Below are positions 17,990 to 25,974 of a DNA stretch of 56,015 nt, piece after piece; position 1 is the stretch's first letter; every line of letters starts with the position of its first letter. Position numbers and translations under genes: made by a program. A model generated the notes under the pieces. The model saw only the letters and a list, made by a program, of their open reading frames with translations, was not told the DNA's origin and searched no databases. This DNA is from Ferruginibacter sp. (GTDB taxonomy: Bacteria; Bacteroidota; Bacteroidia; Chitinophagales; Chitinophagaceae). The stretch is taken from positions 1-56,015 of the forward strand of contig NZ_JAQBNR010000045.1 in NCBI RefSeq assembly GCF_028288465.1, given 5' to 3'.

Positions 17990-19189
17990 CTATTGCACCG
18001 GCACATTGAATATGCCATCCGTAATTACTTTTGTATCGCCCCCGGCAGCACCCGTATCACTCATTGTACCACTAAAGGTTCCTTGCACCCTGGTAGCAGT
18101 TTTATTGGTTATTTTTATTGTAAATGGGGTATACACAATAGACGACACTGCGCTCCAACTTGATAAGGACGCATTGGTATAAGATACCAGGTAAAGTTTA
18201 CCGGCACTTAAGCTGTTTACGTCAAAAATATCTCCGGTTACAATAGCTGCGGTAACTTTAGTCAAAGACATTTCGATCTTTTCCTCAGAACCGGCAGCAA
18301 TGCCGGCGGTAATATCCAACGCGAAAGTTGCCGGAACCGGAGGCTGAGCAGGCGTACTGACCTCTGAAGTCGATGCCAAATAGCCAAACGTGGTTGTAAT
18401 TCCATTTATTTTACATCTTATATAGTCTGCTGGTAAAGGATCAGCAGGTGCCACCACCACAGTAAATGAGCATCCGTTGTTACCGGGTGAATAATTAAAA
18501 GGGCCGGAAGTAATGGGCGTTCCGGTTGCAGTCAGGCTTATGGTCTGCAAGCCTGTTTGGGTAAAAGTACCGGAACCGCCGAAACTAATTCCATTATTGG
18601 GTAAAGTTGCAAGCGACCATGTACCCGCTTTTGTAACATTTACCTGTATACCGTCTACGGTATTGGCACTGGTAGGCAATTCGCCGACTATATAAGTTCC
18701 ATGAACAGTTACTGCTTTGCAGGCATTGGGGGCATCGGGAAATGTGAAAACTGATGTAGCAGCAGAACCTTCGGTAACAACAACTTGAAATGCGCAGCCA
18801 TTTGAACCTGGTATATAGGTAAATGAACCCGGCGACACTGGTGTACCAACAGCAAGTAAATTTAAATTTTGAACACCCGTCGCTGAAAATGTGCCCGAGC
18901 CTTTGAAAGTAATGCCGTTGACAGTGGCGGTTGAAATAATAAAAGTACCAGCTGTTTGCACATTTACCTGAAGTGTTACTGTGTTACTAATAGTAACGGC
19001 AGTACCTGCGACATAAGTACCCTTAATATTGGGCGTTGTACAATTTTGAAGACCGGCGTAGGAGTAGACGGCGGTTCCTGAATTTGTACCTGTGGTAAAT
19101 GCTCCGGATTCTCTGCTATATTCTTTGTCGCAGGAAGCAAAAAGCAAAATACATATACAGGACAACAGTAAAAACAAGTTGCTTTTCAT
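17990..19189 (-). CDS. Larger lipoprotein with the same duplicated two-Cys domain
   Basis: A 399-residue SPII lipoprotein with lipobox LLFASC; Cys at about 20. Residues ~40-140 and ~147-250 are two copies of the domain found in the downstream gene, with the same landmarks: CTTPNIKGTYVAGTA, NGITFKGSGTF, TGVQNLNL, SPGSFTYIPGSNGC in copy 1 and the equivalent set in copy 2. The C-terminal ~145 residues (from DYIRCKINGITTTFG) are a different module, predicted beta-rich, that ends IFNVPVQ and resembles lipoprotein domains seen elsewhere in Bacteroidota. It is the first gene of a two-gene operon. A TACCTTTG box lies ~115 nt upstream. Function unknown. Confidence 0.8.
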   Translation of the reverse strand: MKSNLFLLLSCICILLFASCDKEYSRESGAFTTGTNSGTAVYSYAGLQNCTTPNIKGTYVAGTAVTISNTVTLQVNVQTAGTFIISTATVNGITFKGSGTFSATGVQNLNLLAVGTPVSPGSFTYIPGSNGCAFQVVVTEGSAATSVFTFPDAPNACKAVTVHGTYIVGELPTSANTVDGIQVNVTKAGTWSLATLPNNGISFGGSGTFTQTGLQTISLTATGTPITSGPFNYSPGNNGCSFTVVVAPADPLPADYIRCKINGITTTFGYLASTSEVSTPAQPPVPATFALDITAGIAAGSEEKIEMSLTKVTAAIVTGDIFDVNSLSAGKLYLVSYTNASLSSWSAVSSIVYTPFTIKITNKTATRVQGTFSGTMSDTGAAGGDTKVITDGIFNVPVQ

Positions 19190-19312
19190 AGAAAATAAAC
19201 ATTGATAAGTTATCAGCTACAATGGAAAACTAGCCACTGTTTGCTTATAAAAGACCGACCGGAAGCCCGGTTGCTTCTTAATTCGTCGATCACTAACACC
19301 TGCAAAGGTAAA

Positions 19313-19320
19313 CTAAGGGT
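19313..19320 (-). promoter_or_regulatory. -7 element for the lipoprotein operon (TACCTTTG)
   Basis: An exact TAnnTTTG match on the minus strand. It implies a ~115-nt leader that contains a small perfect hairpin (ACCGG-GCTT-CCGGT, about 19269-19282 on the plus strand), unusual in a window where most leaders are short. Confidence 0.5.
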
Positions 19321-19782
19321 TATGAACTTTATGTACAACCTATGATAAAAACAAGCCTTTTGCTAATTTTAAAACCAACAACATTTTAAATTTACTTTTT
19401 TAAAAGTGTAGAATTATTGCAGTGTAAGATGTTAATGATATTAGAAAACAATAATGTATTATTTGCGTTTTTATTGTGTAGATCAAGTCTTATTTGTCCC
19501 CATATTTCTAAAACTATATAGTTTGGTTTCTATTGGCTGGAATACAAAATATTGAAAGAAAGGTATAAATCTCCAAAACTAATATAAAACCTTATAATTA
19601 ATATTATGTTAAACAGGCGCACAGGCCTTTCTTCCCCTGCCCACGTTTTATTTTTTTCCCCTTGCCACTGGCGGATGGATTGTAGCGGTGGAGTACGTTT
19701 TATTTTTGCTGTCCTTATTATAAAGCTAATCAGGTACAGAAATTTGACACGGACGGTCCTTTACAAATTGTAATCTATTTTT
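19321..19782. other. Intergenic stretch with no gene seen
   Basis: AT-rich DNA with no ORF, tRNA-like fold or terminator that I can support. A short motif (ACGTTTTATTTTT) occurs twice at about 19643 and 19695. Confidence 0.5.
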
Positions 19783-19790
19783 TAATTTTG
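19783..19790 (+). promoter_or_regulatory. -7 element for small membrane-protein ORF 1
   Basis: TAATTTTG, an exact TAnnTTTG match. It predicts a start near 19796 and a ~20-nt leader before the ATG at 19816. Confidence 0.45.
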
Positions 19791-19815
19791 TATAGCCTTA
19801 AATGTCACTCAACAT

Positions 19816-19929
19816 ATGGAAAACGATTCGCTCAAGTTCACTGTATTAAAATGGATGATCAGGGTAACCGTCATGGCCATTGCATTCCTGTCAGTGCTCT
19901 ATATTGCCGCAACTGTTGGCTGGAATTAA
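19816..19929 (+). CDS. Small single-helix membrane protein 1 (37 aa)
   Basis: An ATG-to-TAA ORF of 37 codons encoding a polar N-terminus (MENDSLKFTVLKWMIR) followed by about 19 hydrophobic residues and a short tail ending GWN. This is the shape of a one-helix inner-membrane protein with N-terminus in the cytoplasm. It aligns with the second ORF at 20343 over the first 16 residues at 8 identities, including the shared TxLKWxxR. A -7 box lies at suitable distance upstream. An overlapping 79-codon frame has no such support and is rejected. Function unknown; reality rests on the paralogy, the promoter and the TM design. Confidence 0.5.
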   Translation: MENDSLKFTVLKWMIRVTVMAIAFLSVLYIAATVGWN

Positions 19930-20128
19930 TAATGAGGTGTTCCATCAAAGCCGGACAGGCTTATTCTAACGGTCTTTTATTTACAAGTAGTAGTGATTCT
20001 TGTCACAGCATTAAGCTGAGCTTTTAATTTCGCGATTTTGCAAAAAAAGTATTCCGAATCTCGTAATAAATAATCCGTCTTTCACCTGTTACTTTACACT
20101 GGTTTTCATAGGATATTGGACAAAAAAC

Positions 20129-20161
20129 GGGGCGGTGTTTCAACACCAGCCCCTCTTTTAT
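20129..20161 (+). terminator. Hairpin terminator downstream of small ORF 1
   Basis: The stem GGGGC-GGTG / CACC-A-GCCCC with loop TTTCAA is followed by TCTTTTATTT and preceded by an A tract, so it could act in both directions. It lies 200 nt after ORF 1. Confidence 0.75.
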
Positions 20162-20296
20162 TTAAGAACTGTTTTTTTTGAGCGCCGACGGCAACCTGAC
20201 TTCCTTTAAAAACTTTCCAAGTTTGGTTGCAATACCGGCTAAAATATTTCGTTAGACATTTGTTAATGCCTCATAATTCATGTTGTAAATTGTTTT

Positions 20297-20323
20297 AGCC
20301 TCTGTGACAGCAGAGGCTTTTTT
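20297..20323 (+). terminator. Hairpin terminator just upstream of small ORF 2
   Basis: The arms AGCCTCTG and CAGAGGCT flank TGACAG and run into T7. It ends only 20 nt before the ATG of ORF 2. It may insulate ORF 2 from upstream transcription, or act as an attenuator if transcription starts at the TAAATTG box near 20286. Confidence 0.75.
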
Positions 20324-20342
20324 ACTAAAAGATGCCAAATTT

Positions 20343-20459
20343 ATGAATGAAGATTTACTGACGCTGACACTCCTGAAGTGGTTAGTCAGATTTGCTGCTG
20401 TTTCCCTGGTACTCCTCATTGCTTACCTTGCCTACGATATAACAATGGCAGGAAATTAA
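20343..20459 (+). CDS. Small single-helix membrane protein 2 (38 aa)
   Basis: An ATG-to-TAA ORF of 38 codons: N-terminal MNEDLLTLTLLKWLVRF, then a hydrophobic helix of about 17 residues, then a short polar tail ending AGN. It shares M, D, L, T, LKW and R positions with the 37-residue ORF at 19816, which suggests tandem duplication. A terminator-like hairpin sits directly upstream and another terminator lies 145 nt downstream. Function unknown. It could be a subunit of a membrane complex, a toxin-like peptide or a stress-induced small protein, and nothing here decides between these. Confidence 0.5.
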   Translation: MNEDLLTLTLLKWLVRFAAVSLVLLIAYLAYDITMAGN

Positions 20460-20530
20460 CTTCCCCGCTTTTGCTATAACGAAATCTTACCGCTCATAAA
20501 AATTGATAATTGTTATGTTGACAATTAACT

Positions 20531-20538
20531 TATTTTTG
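20531..20538 (+). promoter_or_regulatory. -7 element (TATTTTTG) upstream of a short terminated transcript
   Basis: An exact TAnnTTTG match with a TTG ending 18 nt upstream, near the usual -33 spacing. No coding region follows before the terminator at 20604-20633. Confidence 0.4.
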
Positions 20539-20544
20539 TACAAA

Positions 20545-20633
20545 TATTCAAAGTGTCACTATAAATTATATTGGTATAGCAGCTAAGTAATGTGAAGACT
20601 TTTCCCGGCATTTTTCTAATTGCCGGGTTTTTA
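20545..20633 (+). ncRNA. Candidate ~90-nt small RNA
   Basis: Defined only by a promoter-like box (20531-20538) followed by a strong terminator (20604-20633) with no ORF between. It matches no RNA family I know. It could also be the 3' UTR of small ORF 2. Confidence 0.25.
20604..20633 (+). terminator. Rho-independent terminator
   Basis: CCCGGCA and TGCCGGG arms around a 10-nt loop, followed by TTTTTATTT. Confidence 0.8.
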
Positions 20634-20744
20634 TTTAAATAGCGCTATTCAGGCCCACCCGTTCTGCGCCAAAAATTCATCTAATTGAGAAGGATATTCT
20701 TTTTTTACATTAACTAAATATTTAGATAACTAGTTATAAAATAA

Positions 20745-20864
20745 TGATTATCAGCATTTTAATTTGTTACGTTTCTAATTAGCCATTCTCATTTTGTACG
20801 TCCACCAACAATTCAAAAATCAATTTTTAAACTATAAATAGGAAAATTAGTAGGCTGATAATCA
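20745..20864. repeat. 11-bp inverted repeat in an AT-rich gap
   Basis: TGATTATCAGC (20745-20755) and GCTGATAATCA (20854-20864) are perfect complements 98 nt apart. A further partial copy, TGATTATCA, lies at 20950-20958. Besides these, 20640-21040 shows no gene. Confidence 0.4.
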
Positions 20865-21042
20865 AGAAATAAATTACCATATTTATTATTTAATTTTAGA
20901 TAATAACACCTACTTGGAATTAAATCACTATAAATAGCTCCTAATTCTATGATTATCAATTATTATACAATATTTTATAATTTATTTATGACGGAGTTTG
21001 ATTAAAGTGAAGCAATAAAATCCCGTTCACGACTGCGATGAC

Positions 21043-21082
21043 TAAAAACAGGCTGCCACGTTACCGCAACAGCCTGTTTTAT
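21043..21082 (-). terminator. Terminator for gyrA (bidirectional form)
   Basis: AAAACAGGCTG and CAGCCTGTTTT arms flank a ~15-nt loop, 20 nt beyond the gyrA stop. A and T tracts on both sides allow function on either strand. Confidence 0.8.
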
Positions 21083-21101
21083 TTCAAATAAATTCTATAA
21101 A

Positions 21102-23741
21102 TTATTCAGTATCAGCATCCGACGCTTCTTCCGAATTTGGAGTATCAGTTGTATCTGTATCGGCTTTATCCTGATCTTGATTTTCAGCTGGAGTTATAAG
21201 TTCAGTTTCCTCCTCTTTTTCATCCAGTTTGGTAATGGCGGCAATTTCATCACCTTCATCTACCCTGATCAGTTTTACACCTTGTGTCGCACGGCCCTGT
21301 TCACTTACGCTTGCAACACTCATTCGTATAGTTACGCCACTTACGCAGGTTATCATCAAATCTTCCTTTTCTGATACATCCAGCAGCCCTACCAGCGATC
21401 CTGTTTTTTCTGTAACACTGATAGTTTTAACGCCTTTTCCACCCCTGTTCGTAACACGGTAATTTGCTTCACCGGTTTCAGGATCGTCCAGGTAAGTACG
21501 TTTGCCATATCCTTTTTCGCTCACTACCAGTATCGTCCTGGTTTTATCTTCCCGGTTTACGCAGACCATACCAACCACCGCATCATGATCATTGTCCACT
21601 TCTATACCGTAAACCCCAATGCCCCCACGACCGGTAGAACGCACTTTCTCTTCGGGAAAACGTATTGCCCTTCCACTCTTCACAGCCATGATGATTTCAC
21701 AATTGCCATCCGTTAATTTAGCTTCCAGCAGCTGATCACCTTCCAGGATGTTAATGGCATTAATACCATTCTGTCTTGGGCGACTGAAATCTTCCAGATC
21801 CGTTTTTTTGATAATACCTTTTTTTGTACAGAGCAATATATAGTGGCTGTTAACATAGTCCTTATCGTCAAAATTCTTCACATCAATAATTGCCCTTACG
21901 GTATCATCCGGCGGTATTTGTATCATATTCTGCAATGCCCTGCCCTTGCTGGTTTTATCCCCTTCAGGTATTTTATACACCGGCAGCCAGAAACATCTTC
22001 CTTTTTCTGTAAAAAATAATAAAGTATGATGTGTAGAGGCTACAAACAGGTGCTCGATATAATCTTCCAGCCTGGTACTGCTTCCTTTGGCACCGCGGCC
22101 ACCTCTTCGCTGTGAGCGGTATTCATCTGAAGAAGTTCTCTTGATGTAACCTAAATGCGAAATGGTAACCACTACATCTTCGTCTTCAATCAGGTCAAGC
22201 ATGCCAATCTCATCATCCGCGTAAGTGATCTCAGATTTACGTTCGTCGCCAAATTTATTTTTGATTTCTGTTAATTCATCTTTAATGATCTGGTAGCGCA
22301 TGCCTTCATTGGCAAGAATCTCTTCCAAACGTGCAATCAGTTTCATAATCTCAGCATGTTCTTCCCTGATCTTATCTATTTCCATACCAGTCAGGCGTTG
22401 TAAACGCAGTTCCAGTACGGCTTTTGCCTGTATCTCACTCATGCCGAAATTGCTAACCAAACCCTCCTGCGCCAGGTTAGGCGTAGATGATTCCCTGATG
22501 AGTTTTATCACCGCATCCAGGTTGTCAAGCGCAATGATATAACCTTCGAGGATATGCGCCCTTTCTCTTGCTTTGCGCAATTCATATTGCGTTCTCCGAA
22601 CTACCACTTCATGGCGAAACTCAATGAACTCAACAATCAGTTCCTTTAAGTTTAAAACTCTCGGGCGGCCTTTTACCAGGGCCACATTATTGATACCATA
22701 AGAAGTTTGTAACTCAGTTAGTTTAAACAACTGGTTAATTACCACCTGCGCAACCACATCTTTTTTAAGTTCTACAACAATCCTGGTACCCTCCTTATTA
22801 TTACTTTCGTTGTTTACGTCAGAAATGCCTTCGATAGCTTTGTCGTTAATAAGATCACCAATTTTTTGCGTAAGCATATCCCGGTTAACCTGGTAAGGCA
22901 CCTGGGTGATGATGATTTTTTCCCTTCCTTTATTGTCGATTTCAATATTTGTTTTACCACGCAACACCACCCGTCCGCGACCCGTATGCAGCGCCTGCTT
23001 TACGCCTTCAAAGCCATAAATAATACCGCCTGTAGGAAAATCAGGGCCTTTTACAAAATGAATCAGCTCATCAATCGTAATCTCACGGTTATCGATGTAG
23101 GCAATACAACCATCCACTACTTCGCTCAAATTATGGGGCATCATGTTGGTAGCCATACCTACGGCAATACCGCTGGCGCCATTCACCAGTAAATGCGGAA
23201 TGCGGGTTGGCAAAACCGTTGGCTCCTTTAAACTATCGTCAAAGTTCAGCTGGTAATCAACCGTCTCTTTTTCGATATCTTCCAGCATTGCTTCAGCAAA
23301 CTTTTCAAATCTTACCTCGGTATAACGCATGGCAGCCGGCGGATCTCCATCCTGGCTACCAAAGTTTCCCTGTCCGTCGATCAGTGTATACCGCAAGCTC
23401 CAGTCCTGCGCCATACGCACCATCGTATCGTAAATAGAAGCATCGCCGTGAGGATGGTATTTACCCATTACTTCTCCCACAATACGGGCACTTTTTTTAT
23501 ACGGCTTATTGCTCGTGTTACCCAATTCACTCATACCGTATAAAACACGCCGGTGAACTGGTTTTAAACCATCCCGTACATCAGGCAATGCACGTCCTAC
23601 AATCACACTCATGGAGTAGTCGATGTAGTTGGTTTTCATTTGTTCCTCAATATTAACAGGAATAATTCTTCCCCTGTTACTGGCTGCGCCGCCATCGTTT
23701 AACGGCAGGTCATTTGCGCCGGAATTGTCGTTGTTTTCCAT
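21102..23741 (-). CDS. gyrA: DNA gyrase subunit A
   Basis: The breakage-reunion subunit of gyrase, which introduces negative supercoils with GyrB. It has 879 residues. The catalytic tyrosine is Tyr140 in AMRYTEVRF. The quinolone-determining region reads YHPHGDASIYDTM (95-107): the position of E. coli Ser83 is Ala101, and the Asp87 equivalent is Asp105. The GyrA-box is present as QRRGGRGAKG, which separates it from ParC. The C-terminal beta-pinwheel blades follow, then a highly acidic tail rich in Glu, Asp and Thr. A one-mismatch -7 box (TACATTCG) lies about 18 nt upstream. gyrB is not in the window. Confidence 0.98.
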   Translation of the reverse strand: MENNDNSGANDLPLNDGGAASNRGRIIPVNIEEQMKTNYIDYSMSVIVGRALPDVRDGLKPVHRRVLYGMSELGNTSNKPYKKSARIVGEVMGKYHPHGDASIYDTMVRMAQDWSLRYTLIDGQGNFGSQDGDPPAAMRYTEVRFEKFAEAMLEDIEKETVDYQLNFDDSLKEPTVLPTRIPHLLVNGASGIAVGMATNMMPHNLSEVVDGCIAYIDNREITIDELIHFVKGPDFPTGGIIYGFEGVKQALHTGRGRVVLRGKTNIEIDNKGREKIIITQVPYQVNRDMLTQKIGDLINDKAIEGISDVNNESNNKEGTRIVVELKKDVVAQVVINQLFKLTELQTSYGINNVALVKGRPRVLNLKELIVEFIEFRHEVVVRRTQYELRKARERAHILEGYIIALDNLDAVIKLIRESSTPNLAQEGLVSNFGMSEIQAKAVLELRLQRLTGMEIDKIREEHAEIMKLIARLEEILANEGMRYQIIKDELTEIKNKFGDERKSEITYADDEIGMLDLIEDEDVVVTISHLGYIKRTSSDEYRSQRRGGRGAKGSSTRLEDYIEHLFVASTHHTLLFFTEKGRCFWLPVYKIPEGDKTSKGRALQNMIQIPPDDTVRAIIDVKNFDDKDYVNSHYILLCTKKGIIKKTDLEDFSRPRQNGINAINILEGDQLLEAKLTDGNCEIIMAVKSGRAIRFPEEKVRSTGRGGIGVYGIEVDNDHDAVVGMVCVNREDKTRTILVVSEKGYGKRTYLDDPETGEANYRVTNRGGKGVKTISVTEKTGSLVGLLDVSEKEDLMITCVSGVTIRMSVASVSEQGRATQGVKLIRVDEGDEIAAITKLDEKEEETELITPAENQDQDKADTDTTDTPNSEEASDADTE

Positions 23742-23965
23742 ATTATTTTGTAGGCTGCGAATGTACTGATTTTAAGCGGATTTTAGGCCTTAAAACAGGT
23801 GCTGAAACAACAATCTTTTCAACAATTTTTGCCATTTTGTGGACAACATATTACGGCATTTTGTATCACCAAATTTTGGGTTGTCAATTGATCAAAAAGT
23901 AGCCATTCTTTAAGCTGAAATGGCAAAGTTGATACGTTTAATTATTTCTCCTGTTTCAAATCGTT

Positions 23966-23972
23966 TACCTTG
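23966..23972 (+). promoter_or_regulatory. -7-like box deciding the saccharopine dehydrogenase-like start
   Basis: TACCTTG resembles TAnnTTTG with one T missing, followed by an A10 run and then TTG at 23989. If used, it lies downstream of the ATG at 23920 and excludes that start. Confidence 0.35.
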
Positions 23973-23988
23973 CAAAAAAAAAATTTAC

Positions 23989-25266
23989 TTGAAAACAATC
24001 CTGCTGCTGGGCGCCGGCAAATCAGCTACCGTATTAATCAGCTACCTGTTAAAAGAAGCTGAAGCAAACAATTGGAAATTTATTATTGCGGATGCCAGTA
24101 AAGAGCAAATACTATCAAAAACCAACCATTCCCGTTTTGCTGAAGCGGTTCAGCTGGATATTACCAACGACAGGCAAAGGGAAATAATAATTCAGCGGGC
24201 ACATGTAGTAATCTCCATGATGCCTCCTGCTCTGCATTTTTTAGTAGCTAAAGACTGTGTGGAATACAGAAAACACTTACTTACCGCATCCTACCTGGAT
24301 AATAATATTAAAAGTCTGCGGGACGAAATAGCGCAAAGAAAACTATTGTTTATCTGCGAAGCAGGCCTTGACCCGGGCATTGACCACATGAGCGCCATGA
24401 AACTGATGGATGAAATAAAAACAGAGGGTGGCATCATAACCTCTTTTAAAAGTCATTGTGGCGGACTGGTAGCTCCCGAAAGTGATGACAATCCGTGGCA
24501 TTATAAAATAAGCTGGAACCCCCGTAATGTGGTGCTGGCGGGTAAGGCTGGTGCGGAATACAAACTGGACAATACCATCCGGCATAAAAGTTATGAGGAA
24601 CTTTTTGAAGATTGCCCTTGCGTGAATATTGATGGCATTGGTCCACTTGCTTTTTACCCCAACAGGGATTCTTTAAGTTACATTCCCTTGTATAAATTGA
24701 GTACAGTAGCTACTTTTATGAGAACGACGCTCAGGCATCCTTCATTTTGCACCGGATGGGATGCAATCGTAAAAGCAAATCTGGCAAATGCTGATATTGC
24801 TATCAACACAAATGACTTGAGCTTCGCCAAATGGTCATCTGCTGTTATACCATTTGTAAACGAACAAAATCGAATGATGCTTGAGTATCTTGGCCTGTTT
24901 GATGAAACACCTATACCAGGCACGGCCCGTACTTCTGCCGATGTATTACAATATTTGCTGGAGACCAGGTTAACTATGCAACCGCACGATAAGGACATGA
25001 TAGTAATGCTGCATGAAATTGAATATGTTGTTGCTTATAAAACAATAAAGATGCAAAGCAGTCTTATTGTAAAAGGTGAAGATAGCCTGCATACAGCCAT
25101 GGCTAAAACAGTAGGACTACCGCTCGGTATTGCCGCTAAACTGATATTAAGCGGAGCGCTTCAACTGACCGGTTTATATATTCCCAACATTAAAGAAATT
25201 TATGAGCCTTTATTACTAGAGCTGGAGCTGAATGGCATAAAGTTTAATGAAAAAATTGTTAAATGA
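23989..25266 (+). CDS. Saccharopine dehydrogenase family protein
   Basis: A 425-residue NAD(P)-binding oxidoreductase. The N-terminal Rossmann motif is KTILLLGAGKSATVLISYL, which suggests the real start is the TTG at 23989. The ATG at 23920 would add 23 unmatched residues and lies upstream of the likely promoter. Middle features are HVVISMMPPALH, CEAGLDPGIDHMSAMKLMDE and SFKSHCGGLVAPESDDNPW, typical of saccharopine reductase/dehydrogenase (LYS9-like). The C-terminus has AKTVGLPLGIAAKLILSG. In eukaryotes this family acts in lysine metabolism; the substrate of this bacterial member is unproven. The 3' end converges on the sirtuin gene with 12 nt between. Confidence 0.85.
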   Translation: MKTILLLGAGKSATVLISYLLKEAEANNWKFIIADASKEQILSKTNHSRFAEAVQLDITNDRQREIIIQRAHVVISMMPPALHFLVAKDCVEYRKHLLTASYLDNNIKSLRDEIAQRKLLFICEAGLDPGIDHMSAMKLMDEIKTEGGIITSFKSHCGGLVAPESDDNPWHYKISWNPRNVVLAGKAGAEYKLDNTIRHKSYEELFEDCPCVNIDGIGPLAFYPNRDSLSYIPLYKLSTVATFMRTTLRHPSFCTGWDAIVKANLANADIAINTNDLSFAKWSSAVIPFVNEQNRMMLEYLGLFDETPIPGTARTSADVLQYLLETRLTMQPHDKDMIVMLHEIEYVVAYKTIKMQSSLIVKGEDSLHTAMAKTVGLPLGIAAKLILSGALQLTGLYIPNIKEIYEPLLLELELNGIKFNEKIVK

Positions 25267-25278
25267 TTGCAGCCGAAA

Positions 25279-25965
25279 TTATGGCTCAAGGTACTTTAGC
25301 AACTCCTTTACTCCTTCCGTTGCAGGCATTTCTATTACTGTCAGATTGGTATAATTGTTTATTGCCGGGCTTTTTTTATCGATGATAAATTTAGGCAAAT
25401 AACGCGGTGCGTACTGCAACAAAGCCGCTGCAGGATAAACCTGTAAGGATGTTCCCACTACAACAAAGTAATCTGCATTCTGCACAATCCGTACGGCTTT
25501 TTCCATCATTGGCACTTCTTCTTCAAACCATACGATGTGCGGCCGCAACTGCATTCCGTCAGGAGCCATATCTCCTATTTTAATATCCCCTCTTATTTCG
25601 TAGACAGTATCACTATCCACCACACTCCTCATCTTGAAAATTTCGCCATGCAAATGCACCACGTTGGATGAACCTCCCCGTTCATGTAAATCATCAATGT
25701 TTTGTGTGACAATGGTCACATCGAAATCTTTCTCAAGAGCGGCAAGGCCGGTGTGGGCTGCATTGGGCATTGCGGCAGTAACGTCTCTCCTCCTGTCATT
25801 GTAAAAATCCAGCACCAGCTGTGGATTTTTTCTCCAGCCGCCGGGTGTCGCCACTTCGTATACGTCGTAACCATTCCACAAACCATCACTGTCCCTGAAA
25901 GTTTTTAAACCACTTTCTGCGCTGATGCCTGCACCCGATAAAACAACAATGTGCTTTTTATTCAT
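25279..25965 (-). CDS. Sir2-family NAD-dependent protein deacylase
   Basis: A 228-residue sirtuin that removes acyl groups from lysines using NAD. NAD-binding motifs are GAGISAESGLKTFRD (11-25) and TQNIDDLHERGG. The catalytic His is in VHLHGE, and GTSLQVYPAAAL completes the site. The YNDR within LDFYNDRRRDV matches the Tyr-x-x-Arg of class III (SIRT5/CobB-like) sirtuins, which favour succinyl or malonyl lysine. The region after HGE carries no cysteines, so the usual four-Cys zinc site is missing. It begins 9 nt after the end of the DUF4349 remnant and may have shared its transcript. Confidence 0.92.
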   Translation of the reverse strand: MNKKHIVVLSGAGISAESGLKTFRDSDGLWNGYDVYEVATPGGWRKNPQLVLDFYNDRRRDVTAAMPNAAHTGLAALEKDFDVTIVTQNIDDLHERGGSSNVVHLHGEIFKMRSVVDSDTVYEIRGDIKIGDMAPDGMQLRPHIVWFEEEVPMMEKAVRIVQNADYFVVVGTSLQVYPAAALLQYAPRYLPKFIIDKKSPAINNYTNLTVIEMPATEGVKELLKYLEP

Positions 25966-25974
25966 TCAATAAAT

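Noticed and set aside
19788..20027. A 79-codon ORF overlapping small ORF 1
   Set aside because: Its start is not ATG, the protein is Cys/Ser-rich with no domain, and the competing 37-codon frame has a promoter and a paralog.
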